Source of the DNA: Sphingorhabdus sp. 109 | GTDB taxonomy: Bacteria > Pseudomonadota > Alphaproteobacteria > Sphingomonadales > Sphingomonadaceae | Length of the DNA stretch: 38,200 nt | Reading direction: 5' to 3' | Assembly: GCF_902506555.1 (NCBI RefSeq) | Contig: NZ_LR732709.1 | Coordinates: forward strand, 1 to 38,200 | In this document: positions 31,270 to 38,200 of the stretch, piece after piece | Layout: each line of letters begins with the position of its first letter | How positions within the stretch are numbered: position 1 is the stretch's first letter | The notes under the pieces: generated by a model | Databases searched by the model: none | The model's input: the letters and a program-made list of their open reading frames with translations, nothing else | What the model was told of the DNA's origin: nothing | Translations under genes and position numbers: made by a program

Positions 31270-32311
31270 GCAGGTCACCCTTACACTCGACGGGCAGAAA
31301 TATGACGGCTGGACCGACGTCACCATTGTCCGCAGCCTCGACAGTCTGGTCGGCAGCTTTACCCTTGGCCTCTCCGATCGGGAGCGCACCGGGGACCAGC
31401 CCTGGCCGATGCGTGCAGGCGCGCTTTGCACGGTGTCGATCGACGGTGAGATATTGATCACTGGCTGGATCGATCGCCTGTCACCGCTTCTGGACAAAGA
31501 AAGCCACGACATCGTCATATCGGGCCGCGACAAGGCATCGGATATGGTCGATGCGTCGGCGGTCCATCCGTCGGGCAGCTGGAAGAATGCCACGCTGCAG
31601 CAGATTACCAGCGAGCTGGCGCAGCCATTTGGCGTCGCCATCGATTTCGCCGCGCCGGCCGATACAAAGATCAAACGCTTTGCCCTGCAACAGGGGGAGA
31701 GCGCCTGGTCCGCGATCGAGCGTCTGGCGCGGATGCGCGGGTTGATCATCTGGTCGCTCGCCGATGGCCGGATCCGCGTTGGCAATCCCGGCCAGGGCGC
31801 GGTCGTGGGCGTGCTGAAGCAGGGTCAGAATATCCTGTCGGCTTCGGCCGTGCATGATGTTTCCGATCGCTTCGGCGAATATATCGTCAAGGGGCAGGCG
31901 TCCGGAGACGATGAAGCCAATGGTGCCACCGTTTCGAAGATCACGGCGCGCGCCACCGATCCGGCGATCAATCGGCATCGGCCGCTGATCATTATCGCCG
32001 AAGATCAGGCGAGCAAGGCAAGTGCCCAGAAACGGGCAGAGTGGGAAGCCAATGTCCGCGCCGCCCGCAGTCAGCCTGCGCAGGTCACGGTCCAGGGATG
32101 GAAAAACGCCGGCGCATTATGGGCAATCGACAGCAAGATCAAACTGGAGGCACCGGCGCTTTATATCGACGCTGAAATGCTGATCGCCGGGGTGACCTTT
32201 ATCAAATCGAATGACGCCGGCACGGTGACCGAATTGCGGCTCGAACGGCCCGAAGCTTATGCCCAGGGACCGGCTGAAGGCGACGACGCTTCGGCGCTGG
32301 GAGGCGATTGA
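31262..32311 (+). CDS. P: Baseplate hub protein (Mu P-like, gpD type)
   Basis: A 349-residue protein: VTLTLDGQKYDGWTDVTIVR, DSLVGSFTLGLSDRER, LITGWIDRLSPLLDKESHDI and ALQQGESAWSAIERLARMRG. This is the Mu gp44/P2 gpD-type hub that surrounds the tube tip. GTG 31259 is one codon upstream and equally possible. It overlaps the previous gene by 8 bases. Confidence 0.9.
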   Translation: MVEQVTLTLDGQKYDGWTDVTIVRSLDSLVGSFTLGLSDRERTGDQPWPMRAGALCTVSIDGEILITGWIDRLSPLLDKESHDIVISGRDKASDMVDASAVHPSGSWKNATLQQITSELAQPFGVAIDFAAPADTKIKRFALQQGESAWSAIERLARMRGLIIWSLADGRIRVGNPGQGAVVGVLKQGQNILSASAVHDVSDRFGEYIVKGQASGDDEANGATVSKITARATDPAINRHRPLIIIAEDQASKASAQKRAEWEANVRAARSQPAQVTVQGWKNAGALWAIDSKIKLEAPALYIDAEMLIAGVTFIKSNDAGTVTELRLERPEAYAQGPAEGDDASALGGD

Positions 32312-32883
32312 TGGACGATATGGCCAATCTTAACCGCGCGACAAAACCGCTGTCCGACCGGATCCGGATGATGATCGGCCGTGTGCTGGTCCGTCTGGTC
32401 GACGACACCAAAAAGGCGCAGTCCCTGCAGATCGAACTGCTCGATCAGGAATCGCAGGAGGGCGTCGAGCGTTTCCAGAATTACGGCTTTACCAGCAACC
32501 CGCATCCCGGTGCGGAGGGATTGGGAATCGCTGTCGGCGGGCTGCGCAGCCACATGGTCGTGATCGCAGTGGAAGATCGCCGGTACCGCATGAAGGCGCT
32601 GGAAACCGGCGAGGTCGCACTTTACGATGATCTGGGCAATTTCATCAAGCTTGGCCGGAACAAGATCGAAATCACGGCTGTGACCGAGGCCCATGTTACC
32701 GCGCCGGATGTCACCATCGATGCCGAAGCGGATTGCACGATCACGGCCGGCAGCTGCACCATCAACAGCGACGATATCAATCTGGGCGCTTCGGGCGGCC
32801 CGGCCGTCGCGCGCATTGGCGATGATGTCGATCTGGTCAACGGCAAAATCTTGACCGGCAGCGACAAGGTGGCGGCGGCATGA
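32311..32883 (+). CDS. Baseplate spike protein (Mu gp45-like)
   Basis: A 190-residue protein of the Mu gp45 family (PF06890): TKKAQSLQIELLDQESQEGV, FQNYGFTSNPHPGAEGL and VIAVEDRRYRMKALETGEVA, followed by a repetitive beta-helix-like stretch (VTAPDVTIDAEADCTITAGS). It forms the trimeric membrane-piercing spike. The HxH iron-binding apex motif known in some spikes is not obvious here. One-base overlap at the start. Confidence 0.88.
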   Translation: MDDMANLNRATKPLSDRIRMMIGRVLVRLVDDTKKAQSLQIELLDQESQEGVERFQNYGFTSNPHPGAEGLGIAVGGLRSHMVVIAVEDRRYRMKALETGEVALYDDLGNFIKLGRNKIEITAVTEAHVTAPDVTIDAEADCTITAGSCTINSDDINLGASGGPAVARIGDDVDLVNGKILTGSDKVAAA

Positions 32884-33266
32884 CTATCCATATCGACATC
32901 GCATGCAACGATCCTGATAATGGATTATTTGCTGGACGAATTTCCGGTATTACCATTGGCAAAAGCGACATCGAGCTGGAACCGGTGCGATTTACGGGTC
33001 CGGCCATGAGGCACACCACAGCGGGGATAGTGGTCTCAGGAAAGAGCTTCGCCTGCACTTTCACCATCGAATGGATCGGCAATTGGTGCTGGAACCGATA
33101 TGACTTTACCGAGAGCGAGGCAGTTCGCTTCCTTCTTTGGATTAGGCACCGTCATTCTTTCAATCTCCAGTCCGCCGAGAGCCGGTTTTACAAGCTATGG
33201 AAGACAAGCGGGACAATCTCGAGCGATCTGTTGCTGAAAGTTCTTAAGGGGGCCATTCATGACTGA
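32880..33266 (+). CDS. Hypothetical protein between spike and gp46-like genes
   Basis: A 128-residue protein coupled by ATGA to the spike gene and overlapping the next gene by 8 bases. It has a beta-rich N-terminal half (GKSDIELEPVRFTG, IVVSGKSFACTFTIEWIGNW) and a helical, basic C-terminal half (VRFLLWIRHRHSFNLQSAES). Not recognised, and not part of the usual Mu order at this place. Its sequence looks less GC-rich than its neighbours, so it may be an acquired gene. Confidence 0.6.
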   Translation: MTIHIDIACNDPDNGLFAGRISGITIGKSDIELEPVRFTGPAMRHTTAGIVVSGKSFACTFTIEWIGNWCWNRYDFTESEAVRFLLWIRHRHSFNLQSAESRFYKLWKTSGTISSDLLLKVLKGAIHD

Positions 33267-33720
33267 CCTCGCTCTCCATTGGAACGCAAGCACCTTCACC
33301 GGCGATATCGTGCTGCAGGATGGCGCCCTGGCGATCGATGACGGGATGCGCACCGCAATCTTCCTGTCATTGTTCACCGATGCCCGCGCGCCCGATGATG
33401 CCGAACTGCCGGAACAGGGTGCCGATCGGCGGGGTTGGTGGGGCAATGGCTTTGCGGCTGATGGTCTGTCTTCCCGGCATGAAGAAGTGGGTTCGCTGCT
33501 ATGGCTGCTGCGCCGGTCGAAAGTCACCAATGCGACGCTGGCGCTCGCAAAAACCTATGCCACCGCCGCTCTGCAATGGCTGGTCACCGACCGGGTTGCG
33601 CGCAGCGTCCTGGTCGAGGTGGAGGCGCAGGGCAATGTGCTGGCGATCGGCGTCACCCTCGACCGGCCGACCGGTCCTGCCCGCCAGCGTTATGATTTCA
33701 CATGGGATGCCAGTTTATGA
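33259..33720 (+). CDS. Baseplate wedge protein (Mu gp46-like)
   Basis: A 153-residue protein: DGMRTAIFLSLFTDARAPDD, DRRGWWGNGFAADGLSSRHE and VGSLLWLLRRSKVTNATLAL. These are the hallmarks of the Mu gp46 family (PF07409), a gp25/lysozyme-like wedge component. Confidence 0.92.
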   Translation: MTDLALHWNASTFTGDIVLQDGALAIDDGMRTAIFLSLFTDARAPDDAELPEQGADRRGWWGNGFAADGLSSRHEEVGSLLWLLRRSKVTNATLALAKTYATAALQWLVTDRVARSVLVEVEAQGNVLAIGVTLDRPTGPARQRYDFTWDASL

Positions 33721-34769
33721 GCTTTAACCGACCAACCCTGTCCGAACTGATCGAGCGCGGTCGCGCTGATGTCGAGGCGCGTCTGCCCGGCGCAGACAGT
33801 CGTTTGCGGCATAGCCTTCTAGACATAGTAATGCGGGGCCATGGCGGCGTTGCTGCCGGTCTTTATGGCTATCTCGACTATATTTCCCGACAGGTTCTGC
33901 CCGACACGGCCGATGGCGAACATCTTGCCCGCTGGGCATCGATATGGGGCATCAACCGGAAAAGCGCGATTGGCGCATCCGGCTCTGTGACTTTTACCGG
34001 GACCAGCGGCGTTACGATTCCTGCCGGCACCGAACTGACCCGGATTGATGGCACGGAATATAAAACATCGGCAGCCGGCACACTCGCGTCCGGCACCGCC
34101 GATATCGCGGTCGAGGCAATCGACGGCGGCCCGTCCACCAATATGGCGGCGGCCGGGGAACTCACTCTGACGTCGCCGATTGCCGGCATCCAGTCTGTTG
34201 CCCTGGTTGATGACGATGGATTGACCAGTGGTGCCGAGGAAGAGGACGATGCAGCCTTGCTCGCACGTCTGTTGCAGCGGATCCAGCTGCCGCCCGATGG
34301 CGGTTCGGTGAGCGACTATGAACGGTGGGCACTGGCCTTTGATGAAGTGACGCGGGTGTGGGTCTATCCGGCGTGGATGGGTCTGGGTTCCGTGGGCATT
34401 GCGTTTGTTATGGACGGGCGGGACGACATTCTGCCGCTGGAGGATGATGTCGAGGCGCTGGGTGAACATCTGGAGCCGCTGCGCCCGGTCACCGCCAATG
34501 TCGTCGTTTTTGCGCCCACCGCCCAGCCGGTTGATATCATGATCCGCCTGGTCCCCGATACGTCCGAGGTGCGCCTGGCGGTGGAGGCCGAACTGGCCGA
34601 CATGTTCGCCCGCGATACAGCGCCAGGTGGCACCATTTATCTCAGCCGTATTGGCGAAGCCATCTCGCTCGCGGCCGGAGAGAATAATCACCAGCTGCTG
34701 CTACCCAGTCAGGACATTGAGGCACCACAAGGCTTCATGCCGTTTCTGGGAGAGGTCAGCTACGCCTGA
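33717..34769 (+). CDS. Baseplate J-like protein (Mu gp47)
   Basis: A 350-residue protein starting at ATG 33717 in an ATGA overlap. RPTLSELIERGRADVEARLP, YGYLDYISRQVLPDTADGEH, LARWASIWGINRKSAIGASG and VTIPAGTELTRIDGTEYKT are typical of baseplate J proteins. It forms the wedge ring connecting to the fibres. Confidence 0.93.
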   Translation: MSFNRPTLSELIERGRADVEARLPGADSRLRHSLLDIVMRGHGGVAAGLYGYLDYISRQVLPDTADGEHLARWASIWGINRKSAIGASGSVTFTGTSGVTIPAGTELTRIDGTEYKTSAAGTLASGTADIAVEAIDGGPSTNMAAAGELTLTSPIAGIQSVALVDDDGLTSGAEEEDDAALLARLLQRIQLPPDGGSVSDYERWALAFDEVTRVWVYPAWMGLGSVGIAFVMDGRDDILPLEDDVEALGEHLEPLRPVTANVVVFAPTAQPVDIMIRLVPDTSEVRLAVEAELADMFARDTAPGGTIYLSRIGEAISLAAGENNHQLLLPSQDIEAPQGFMPFLGEVSYA

Positions 34770-35419
34770 TGGATCAGCATATCGCCTTTGATTATGCCGT
34801 CCAGTTGCGCCAGTTGCTGCCGCAAGGCTTTGCCTGGGACTTTACCGCCGACAGCAACCTTGCGGCGCTGATCGGCGGTCTGGCTGAAGAATTTGCGCGC
34901 ATCGATGGCCGGTCAGCCGTGTTGATCGAAGAGGCTGATCCGCGCACGACATTGGAGCTGCTTTCCGATTGGGAACGGGTGGCCGGATTGCCGGATGCCT
35001 GTTTCGGCCAGCCGGATAATATCGCTGAACGTCAGGTGGCTCTGGCGCAGAAAGTCAGCGGAATTGGTGGGCAGGATATTGCTTTCTACACCGAACTGGC
35101 CGCGCGCCTGGGCTATGTGGTGCAAATTGCCGAACACCGCAGCGCGCGAATCGGCATGCGCTGCGACGAACCGCTTAATGGAGCGGACTGGGATTTTGCC
35201 TGGACGGTCATGGTGCAATCTTTCGAGGGTGATATTCCCTCCGAGCAATCGCTGGTGGCTGTTGCCAAGATCGGCGACCGGATCGGCGTGCGTCTGCGCG
35301 GCTTTGGTGCGATCGACCTGGAGTGCATCATCCGTCGGCATGCTCCTGCGCACACCCAGGTTATCTTTGCCTATGAGACAGAGCCGGACGCGCTCTTCTG
35401 GATGAATTTCAATGAATAA
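34769..35419 (+). CDS. DUF2313 tail protein (Mu gp48-like)
   Basis: A 216-residue protein: LRQLLPQGFAWDFTADSNL, FARIDGRSAVLIEEADPRTT, LLSDWERVAGLPDACFGQP and WMNFNE-type end. This is the Mu gp48/YmfQ family (PF10076), at the wedge-fibre junction. One-base overlap at the start; SD-bearing gap follows. Confidence 0.9.
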   Translation: MDQHIAFDYAVQLRQLLPQGFAWDFTADSNLAALIGGLAEEFARIDGRSAVLIEEADPRTTLELLSDWERVAGLPDACFGQPDNIAERQVALAQKVSGIGGQDIAFYTELAARLGYVVQIAEHRSARIGMRCDEPLNGADWDFAWTVMVQSFEGDIPSEQSLVAVAKIGDRIGVRLRGFGAIDLECIIRRHAPAHTQVIFAYETEPDALFWMNFNE

Positions 35420-35430
35420 GGAGAAAACAA

Positions 35431-36099
35431 ATGTTTCGAATTGACAGCCCAGGCAGCGTCGACGGGCGTTTTAACGCAGGTAATCCCGGCACAGGGCAGC
35501 AGGCAACACAGCTGTCGGCCGACTGGTTCAACGCTTTGCAGGATGAAATCGTCAACGTCCTTGAGCAAGCGGAAATAGACCCCGACAAAGCTGATAGTGA
35601 GCAGCTTTACGCGGCGATCCTTGCGATTGCCACGGGCGCTGCCGGTGACGGATCGGGGGCTGTGCCGACAAGCCGGACAATTTCTGCGGCCGGACTGGCA
35701 ACAGGCGGCGGTGACCTAGCCGTCAATCGCACAATCACTGTGCCCAAGGCCTCGGCTGGTGATGTCAGCACCGGAACCGATGACACAAAGGCGGTGACCG
35801 CTCTTGCTCTCCAGGGCGGGCTTGGCGGTCAACTGCTGGCTGGCACCGGTTTTAAGACGATTTTCGGGCTGGTGTTTCAATGGGGAACGGCGACCGTATC
35901 GGGTGACGGTTCAACCAATGTTACGTTGCCGACCACTTTCTCCAGCCAATGCGTTTTTGCCGGTTTCAACGGCGGAAGCGTTGACACCGGTGTATCGCAT
36001 AATGGGCCATATGTGAGCGGTAAATCAGTCAGTGCACTGACGGTATTCTCGGCGCTTAATACCAGCACGGTCGGCCAGTTTTTCGCCATCGGTTTCTAA
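35431..36099 (+). CDS. Short tail fibre protein
   Basis: A 222-residue protein with N-terminal WFNALQDEIVNVLEQAEIDP and SEQLYAAILAIA, typical of phage fibre attachment regions, a repetitive middle (ISAAGLATGGGDLAVNRTIT, GDVSTGTDDTKAVTALAL) and a beta-rich C-terminal knob (FGLVFQWGTATVSGDGSTNV ... STVGQFFAIGF) of the gp53-like fibre type. AAGGAG lies 7 bases upstream of the ATG. It sits in the normal Mu fibre position. Confidence 0.85.
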   Translation: MFRIDSPGSVDGRFNAGNPGTGQQATQLSADWFNALQDEIVNVLEQAEIDPDKADSEQLYAAILAIATGAAGDGSGAVPTSRTISAAGLATGGGDLAVNRTITVPKASAGDVSTGTDDTKAVTALALQGGLGGQLLAGTGFKTIFGLVFQWGTATVSGDGSTNVTLPTTFSSQCVFAGFNGGSVDTGVSHNGPYVSGKSVSALTVFSALNTSTVGQFFAIGF

Positions 36100-36112
36100 C
36101 GAGGATAGTATT

Positions 36113-36586
36113 ATGAATAAGAGCAATAAATATTATAGTCCGTCCACAACGAGCATGTTCGACGAAGCGGTTCACGGCGTTCGCCAGATAGCGGTTGAAC
36201 AGACGTCGGCGGAGATCAAGGCGCGGAAGCGTCCCAAGATGGTCCCCAATCCGGCGTGCACGATTCCCAGCGATGCCGTTTCGATCAGCCACAAGCAATG
36301 GGAAGATCTGCTTGAGCAACTCAATCATCACGGCAAGGTTCTGGAACCTGGCGCAAAAACGCCACGGGCAGTTGACCCGCCTAAATCAGCCGAGGAAGTG
36401 GTTGCTCGAAACCGCACCCAGCGCGATCGGCTATTGGCGGCGAGCGACTGGACGCAACTGGCCGACGTGCCAATCATAGACGCATCGCGCGGCCAATGGC
36501 AGGTCTATCGGCAGCAGCTGCGTGATCTTGATCTTTCGGATCCTGAATGGCCTGTCGCACCCGACGATGCGGATGCGACCGCATAA
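36113..36586 (+). CDS. Tail fibre assembly chaperone
   Basis: A 157-residue protein whose C-terminal part VVARNRTQRDRLLAASDWTQ, LADVPIIDASRGQWQVYRQQ and LRDLDLSDPEWP matches the phage tail assembly chaperone family (PF16778). It helps fold the preceding fibre. SD GAGGA precedes ATG 36113. One-base overlap with the Gam-like gene. Confidence 0.85.
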   Translation: MNKSNKYYSPSTTSMFDEAVHGVRQIAVEQTSAEIKARKRPKMVPNPACTIPSDAVSISHKQWEDLLEQLNHHGKVLEPGAKTPRAVDPPKSAEEVVARNRTQRDRLLAASDWTQLADVPIIDASRGQWQVYRQQLRDLDLSDPEWPVAPDDADATA

Positions 36587-37182
36587 TGGCGCGTCGCAAG
36601 AAAGACGCTGTCGAGGCACCACAGAACGAGTTGGAAGCAATAGTTGTTGCCGTAGACTATGCCCTGCTCGATCGTGCGGTGGGTCGCGCGGAAGCGATTT
36701 GTGATGAACAGATCGACCAGGCTAAAGCGCGGCGTGATGAGAATATTGCCACTCTGAAGCCGAAGCTGGATATCGCATTCGAGAAGCTGCAGGCCTATTA
36801 TTCTGCCAACGAGGATGTCTTGACAGGTGGGGTGAGGCGATCGGTGGAACTGGGGCCGGTCACCATCGGCGAGCGGCTGACAACACCGAAACTCAAATTG
36901 CCCAGCGGAATGAAGGAGGCGGGCGTCATCGCTTGGATGCGATCCGTTCGAGATGTCGGCGGTTTTGCCAAACGGTTCATGCGAGTGAGGGTTGAACTCA
37001 ACAAACAGGCGATTATCGAGGCGCTTAAGCCGACAGACGAGCCCCGTACCGGACAGGATATGAAGGACAGTAAAAAGCTGGCCGACAAGGGCCTGAGCAT
37101 CAGACAGAAAGACGAATTTTTTGTGAAGGTACCGGAAGAGGAACCGGCCGGGAATTCTTTTACGCCAGCCTCCAGCGAATAA
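36586..37182 (+). CDS. gam: Gam-like host nuclease inhibitor
   Basis: A 198-residue protein of the Mu Gam family (PF07352): the coiled N-terminal half (RAEAICDEQIDQAKARRDEN), LQAYYSANEDVLTGGVRRSV and a C-terminal RVRVELNKQAIIEALKP, then LSIRQKDEFFVKVPEEE. Gam is a Ku-like protein that binds DNA ends and protects them from exonucleases. Here it lies after the fibre genes, not in the early region as in Mu, so it may be a late product, perhaps present when linear DNA enters the next host. It starts at ATG 36586 in a TAATG overlap. Confidence 0.85.
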   Translation: MARRKKDAVEAPQNELEAIVVAVDYALLDRAVGRAEAICDEQIDQAKARRDENIATLKPKLDIAFEKLQAYYSANEDVLTGGVRRSVELGPVTIGERLTTPKLKLPSGMKEAGVIAWMRSVRDVGGFAKRFMRVRVELNKQAIIEALKPTDEPRTGQDMKDSKKLADKGLSIRQKDEFFVKVPEEEPAGNSFTPASSE

Positions 37183-37191
37183 GAGGGAGGC

Positions 37192-37211
37192 AGTGGCGCG
37201 CCAACGCCACT
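37192..37211. repeat. Hairpin in the gap between gam and methylase
   Basis: AGTGGCG (37192-37198) and CGCCACT (37205-37211) form a 7-bp stem with a 6-base loop. No T-run follows. The gap (37183-37303) also holds the palindromic GCAGCTGCAGCTGC. It could be a processing, attenuation or regulatory element for the methylase, comparable in place to the mom control region of Mu; no gene is seen in the gap. Confidence 0.4.
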
Positions 37212-37303
37212 AACCGCAGGATCAGACCCTGCATCTCGGGCAGCTGCAGCTGCCGTCAATTCCCTCACCGGATGGCCGGCGAGGACGTATATGGGATGCA
37301 AAG

Positions 37304-38104
37304 ATGAATGAAGAGTTTAAAGAGTTTGACCCGGTGCGCGTAGTCAAGCCTGTCGCGCCATATCTGGGAGGCAAGCGCGCCTTAGCCAACCGTCTGGTTG
37401 AGCGCTTTGACGCGGTTCCTCACAAGCGATATGTCGAGGTGTTCGTGGGTATGGGAGGTCCGTTTTTCCGCCGTCATCAACGGCCGAAGATGGAGGTGAT
37501 TAATGATATCTCGGTCGATGTGACCAACTTGTTTCGGATATTACAGCGTCATTATCCGCAGTTTCTCGATACGCTAAGATGGCAACTGGCGGGCCGTGCA
37601 GAGTTTGATCGGCTCAAGGCATCCAATCCAGATGTGCTCACTGATCTCGAGCGCGCTGCGCGGTTTCTATATCTGCAGCGGATGGGTTTTGGCGGTATGC
37701 CTCGGAGCATGGGTATAGACTTTAATGCCGGTGCCCGGTTCAATCTAACCAAGCTGGAACCGATGCTGCAGGATGTTCACGAGCGTTTGTCATCCGTGAT
37801 TATCGAGCGGATGCCCTTTGCTGATCTTATCCGGAAATATGATAGCAGGCCAGGCACGCTGTTCTACTGTGATCCGCCCTATTTCGGTTGCGAGGACGAC
37901 TACGGGAAGAACATCTTCTCAGAAGCGGATTTTACTGTTCTGAGAGACCTCTTAGCGAGCATCCAAGGCAGGTTCGTTCTCTCGATAAATGCAGTGCCTG
38001 AGATCCGCGAACTGTTCGCCGATTTTGATATTGAGGAGGTGTCGCTAAACTACCGTGTGAGCGGGAAGGTAACACCGGCGAAGGAGTTGATCATATCGAA
38101 CTAG
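37304..38104 (+). CDS. D12-class DNA N6-adenine methylase
   Basis: A 266-residue Dam-type enzyme (PF02086): motif X PYLGGKR (19-25), motif I EVFVGMGG (45-52), NDIS (67-70) and catalytic motif IV DPPYF (190-194). It transfers a methyl group to adenine N6 in DNA. It holds the place of the Mu mom gene at the right end, so protection of phage DNA from host restriction is the likely job. Ends 96 bases before the terminus and its 3' flank overlaps the candidate R3 site. Start ATG 37304 has only a weak SD. Confidence 0.9.
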   Translation: MNEEFKEFDPVRVVKPVAPYLGGKRALANRLVERFDAVPHKRYVEVFVGMGGPFFRRHQRPKMEVINDISVDVTNLFRILQRHYPQFLDTLRWQLAGRAEFDRLKASNPDVLTDLERAARFLYLQRMGFGGMPRSMGIDFNAGARFNLTKLEPMLQDVHERLSSVIIERMPFADLIRKYDSRPGTLFYCDPPYFGCEDDYGKNIFSEADFTVLRDLLASIQGRFVLSINAVPEIRELFADFDIEEVSLNYRVSGKVTPAKELIISN

Positions 38105-38106
38105 AA

Positions 38107-38126
38107 CCGCGCAACTTTTTGCGCTA
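38107..38126 (-). repeat. Possible right-end site R3, with hairpin
   Basis: On the minus strand TAGCGCAAAAAGTTGCGCGG resembles the terminal site (TAGCGGGACAAAAGC) and lies about 75 bases from the end, the place of R3 in Mu. It contains a 6-bp stem GCGCAA/TTGCGC (38109-38124), so it could alternatively be a hairpin ending the methylase transcript, although no T-run follows. Confidence 0.4.
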
Positions 38127-38153
38127 CGAGTATCAAAATGACGATTTCCAGTG

Positions 38154-38177
38154 CTCTAGAACCTCTTGTCCCTAACT
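38154..38177 (-). repeat. Right-end transposase site R2
   Basis: On the minus strand the site reads AGTTAGGGACAAGAGGTTCT then AGAG. It is a close relative of the terminal R1 site, with 22-base spacing between units, and the best match to the left terminal site. Adjacent R1 and R2 are typical of Mu. Confidence 0.75.
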
Positions 38178-38200
38178 CTAAAAGCTTTTGTCCCGCTACA
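38176..38200 (-). repeat. Right terminal transposase site R1
   Basis: On the minus strand it begins TGTAGCGGGACAAAAGCTTT then TAGAG. It shares TGT-N3-GGGAC and most following bases with the left end, defining the right terminus at the last base. Confidence 0.8.

Larger units (their letters stand above)
2..38200 (+). mobile_element. Complete Mu-like transposable prophage
   Basis: Both window edges carry the same terminal pattern, TGT-N3-GGGAC read inward, as a 25-base imperfect inverted repeat (18 of 25 matching by eye), so the element probably runs from base 2 to base 38200 with TG...CA ends. Between them lies a near-complete Mu gene order: repressor, Ner, transposase A and B, GemA, Mor, lysis, gp25-gp30, protease, capsid, sheath, tube, tape measure, baseplate, fibre, Gam and a DNA methylase. 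Nearly all genes read rightward and overlap by a few bases. I see no frameshift or disruption in any core gene, so the phage looks intact. The flanking 5-bp target duplication cannot be tested because no host sequence is included. Confidence 0.93.

Noticed and set aside
36798-37301. Antisense frame opposite gam reaching into the gap before the methylase
   Set aside because: Low-complexity product without domain; the forward strand has a clear Gam gene.
38109-38124. Rho-independent terminator after the methylase
   Set aside because: A 6-bp stem is present but no T-run follows it; the same bases resemble an R3 transposase site.
1-38200. CRISPR arrays, tRNA or rRNA genes, insertion sequences
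   Set aside because: No regularly spaced direct repeats, no tRNA-like cloverleaf and no second transposase were seen by eye.

Overview
The window is essentially one complete Mu-like (transposable, contractile-tailed) prophage of about 38.2 kb. It is bounded at both edges by related terminal repeats that start TGT-N3-GGGAC, read inward. The base composition, weak use of Shine-Dalgarno sites, and the family-level character of the proteins suggest an alphaproteobacterial host, perhaps a sphingomonad. That host call is an inference; no flanking host gene is visible.

Layout. (1) Positions 1-404: left end with transposase-binding repeats and no gene. (2) 405-1197, leftward: an XRE-type repressor and an overlapping small lipoprotein, the probable lysogenic unit. 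(3) 1208-1281: three copies of an operator-like CCAAATATATGG element laid over a rightward early promoter. (4) 1290-9582, rightward early/middle region: Ner-like regulator, ParB-like protein, a chain of stop/start-coupled small genes, a putative adenine methyltransferase, MuA-like DDE transposase, MuB-like ATPase, a DnaA domain-IV-only protein, GemA and a Mor-type activator. (5) 9577-15050: a late-promoter-like site, lysis genes (GH108 endolysin, overlapping Rz/Rz1 pair, holin-like protein), a large 826-aa fibre-like protein, and a CarF/PEDS1-type lipid desaturase homologue. (6) 15047-24041: packaging and head (gp26-like protein, small and large terminase, portal, Mu F with a C-terminal extension, protease/scaffold, capsid cement, major capsid). 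(7) 24143-36586: neck, sheath, tube, tail chaperones with a frameshifted product, tape measure, baseplate, short fibre and fibre chaperone. (8) 36586-38104: a Gam homologue and a D12-class DNA adenine methylase at the right end, then the right-end transposase sites.

How it works together. The repressor and Ner are likely to act on the early promoter. A and B carry out replicative transposition. The Mor-like activator probably turns on the late genes through a 17-base near-palindrome. That element occurs twice, before the endolysin and before the protease, with the same distance to a -10-like hexamer and to an SD-less start codon. Gam and the methylases probably protect phage DNA.

The most unusual parts are the lipid-desaturase homologue in the lysis region, the stand-alone DnaA domain IV, the extra domain on Mu F, the repressor-linked lipoprotein, the large fibre gene placed inside the lysis region, and the paired late-promoter elements. 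All homology statements come from reading sequence motifs; no database search was run.
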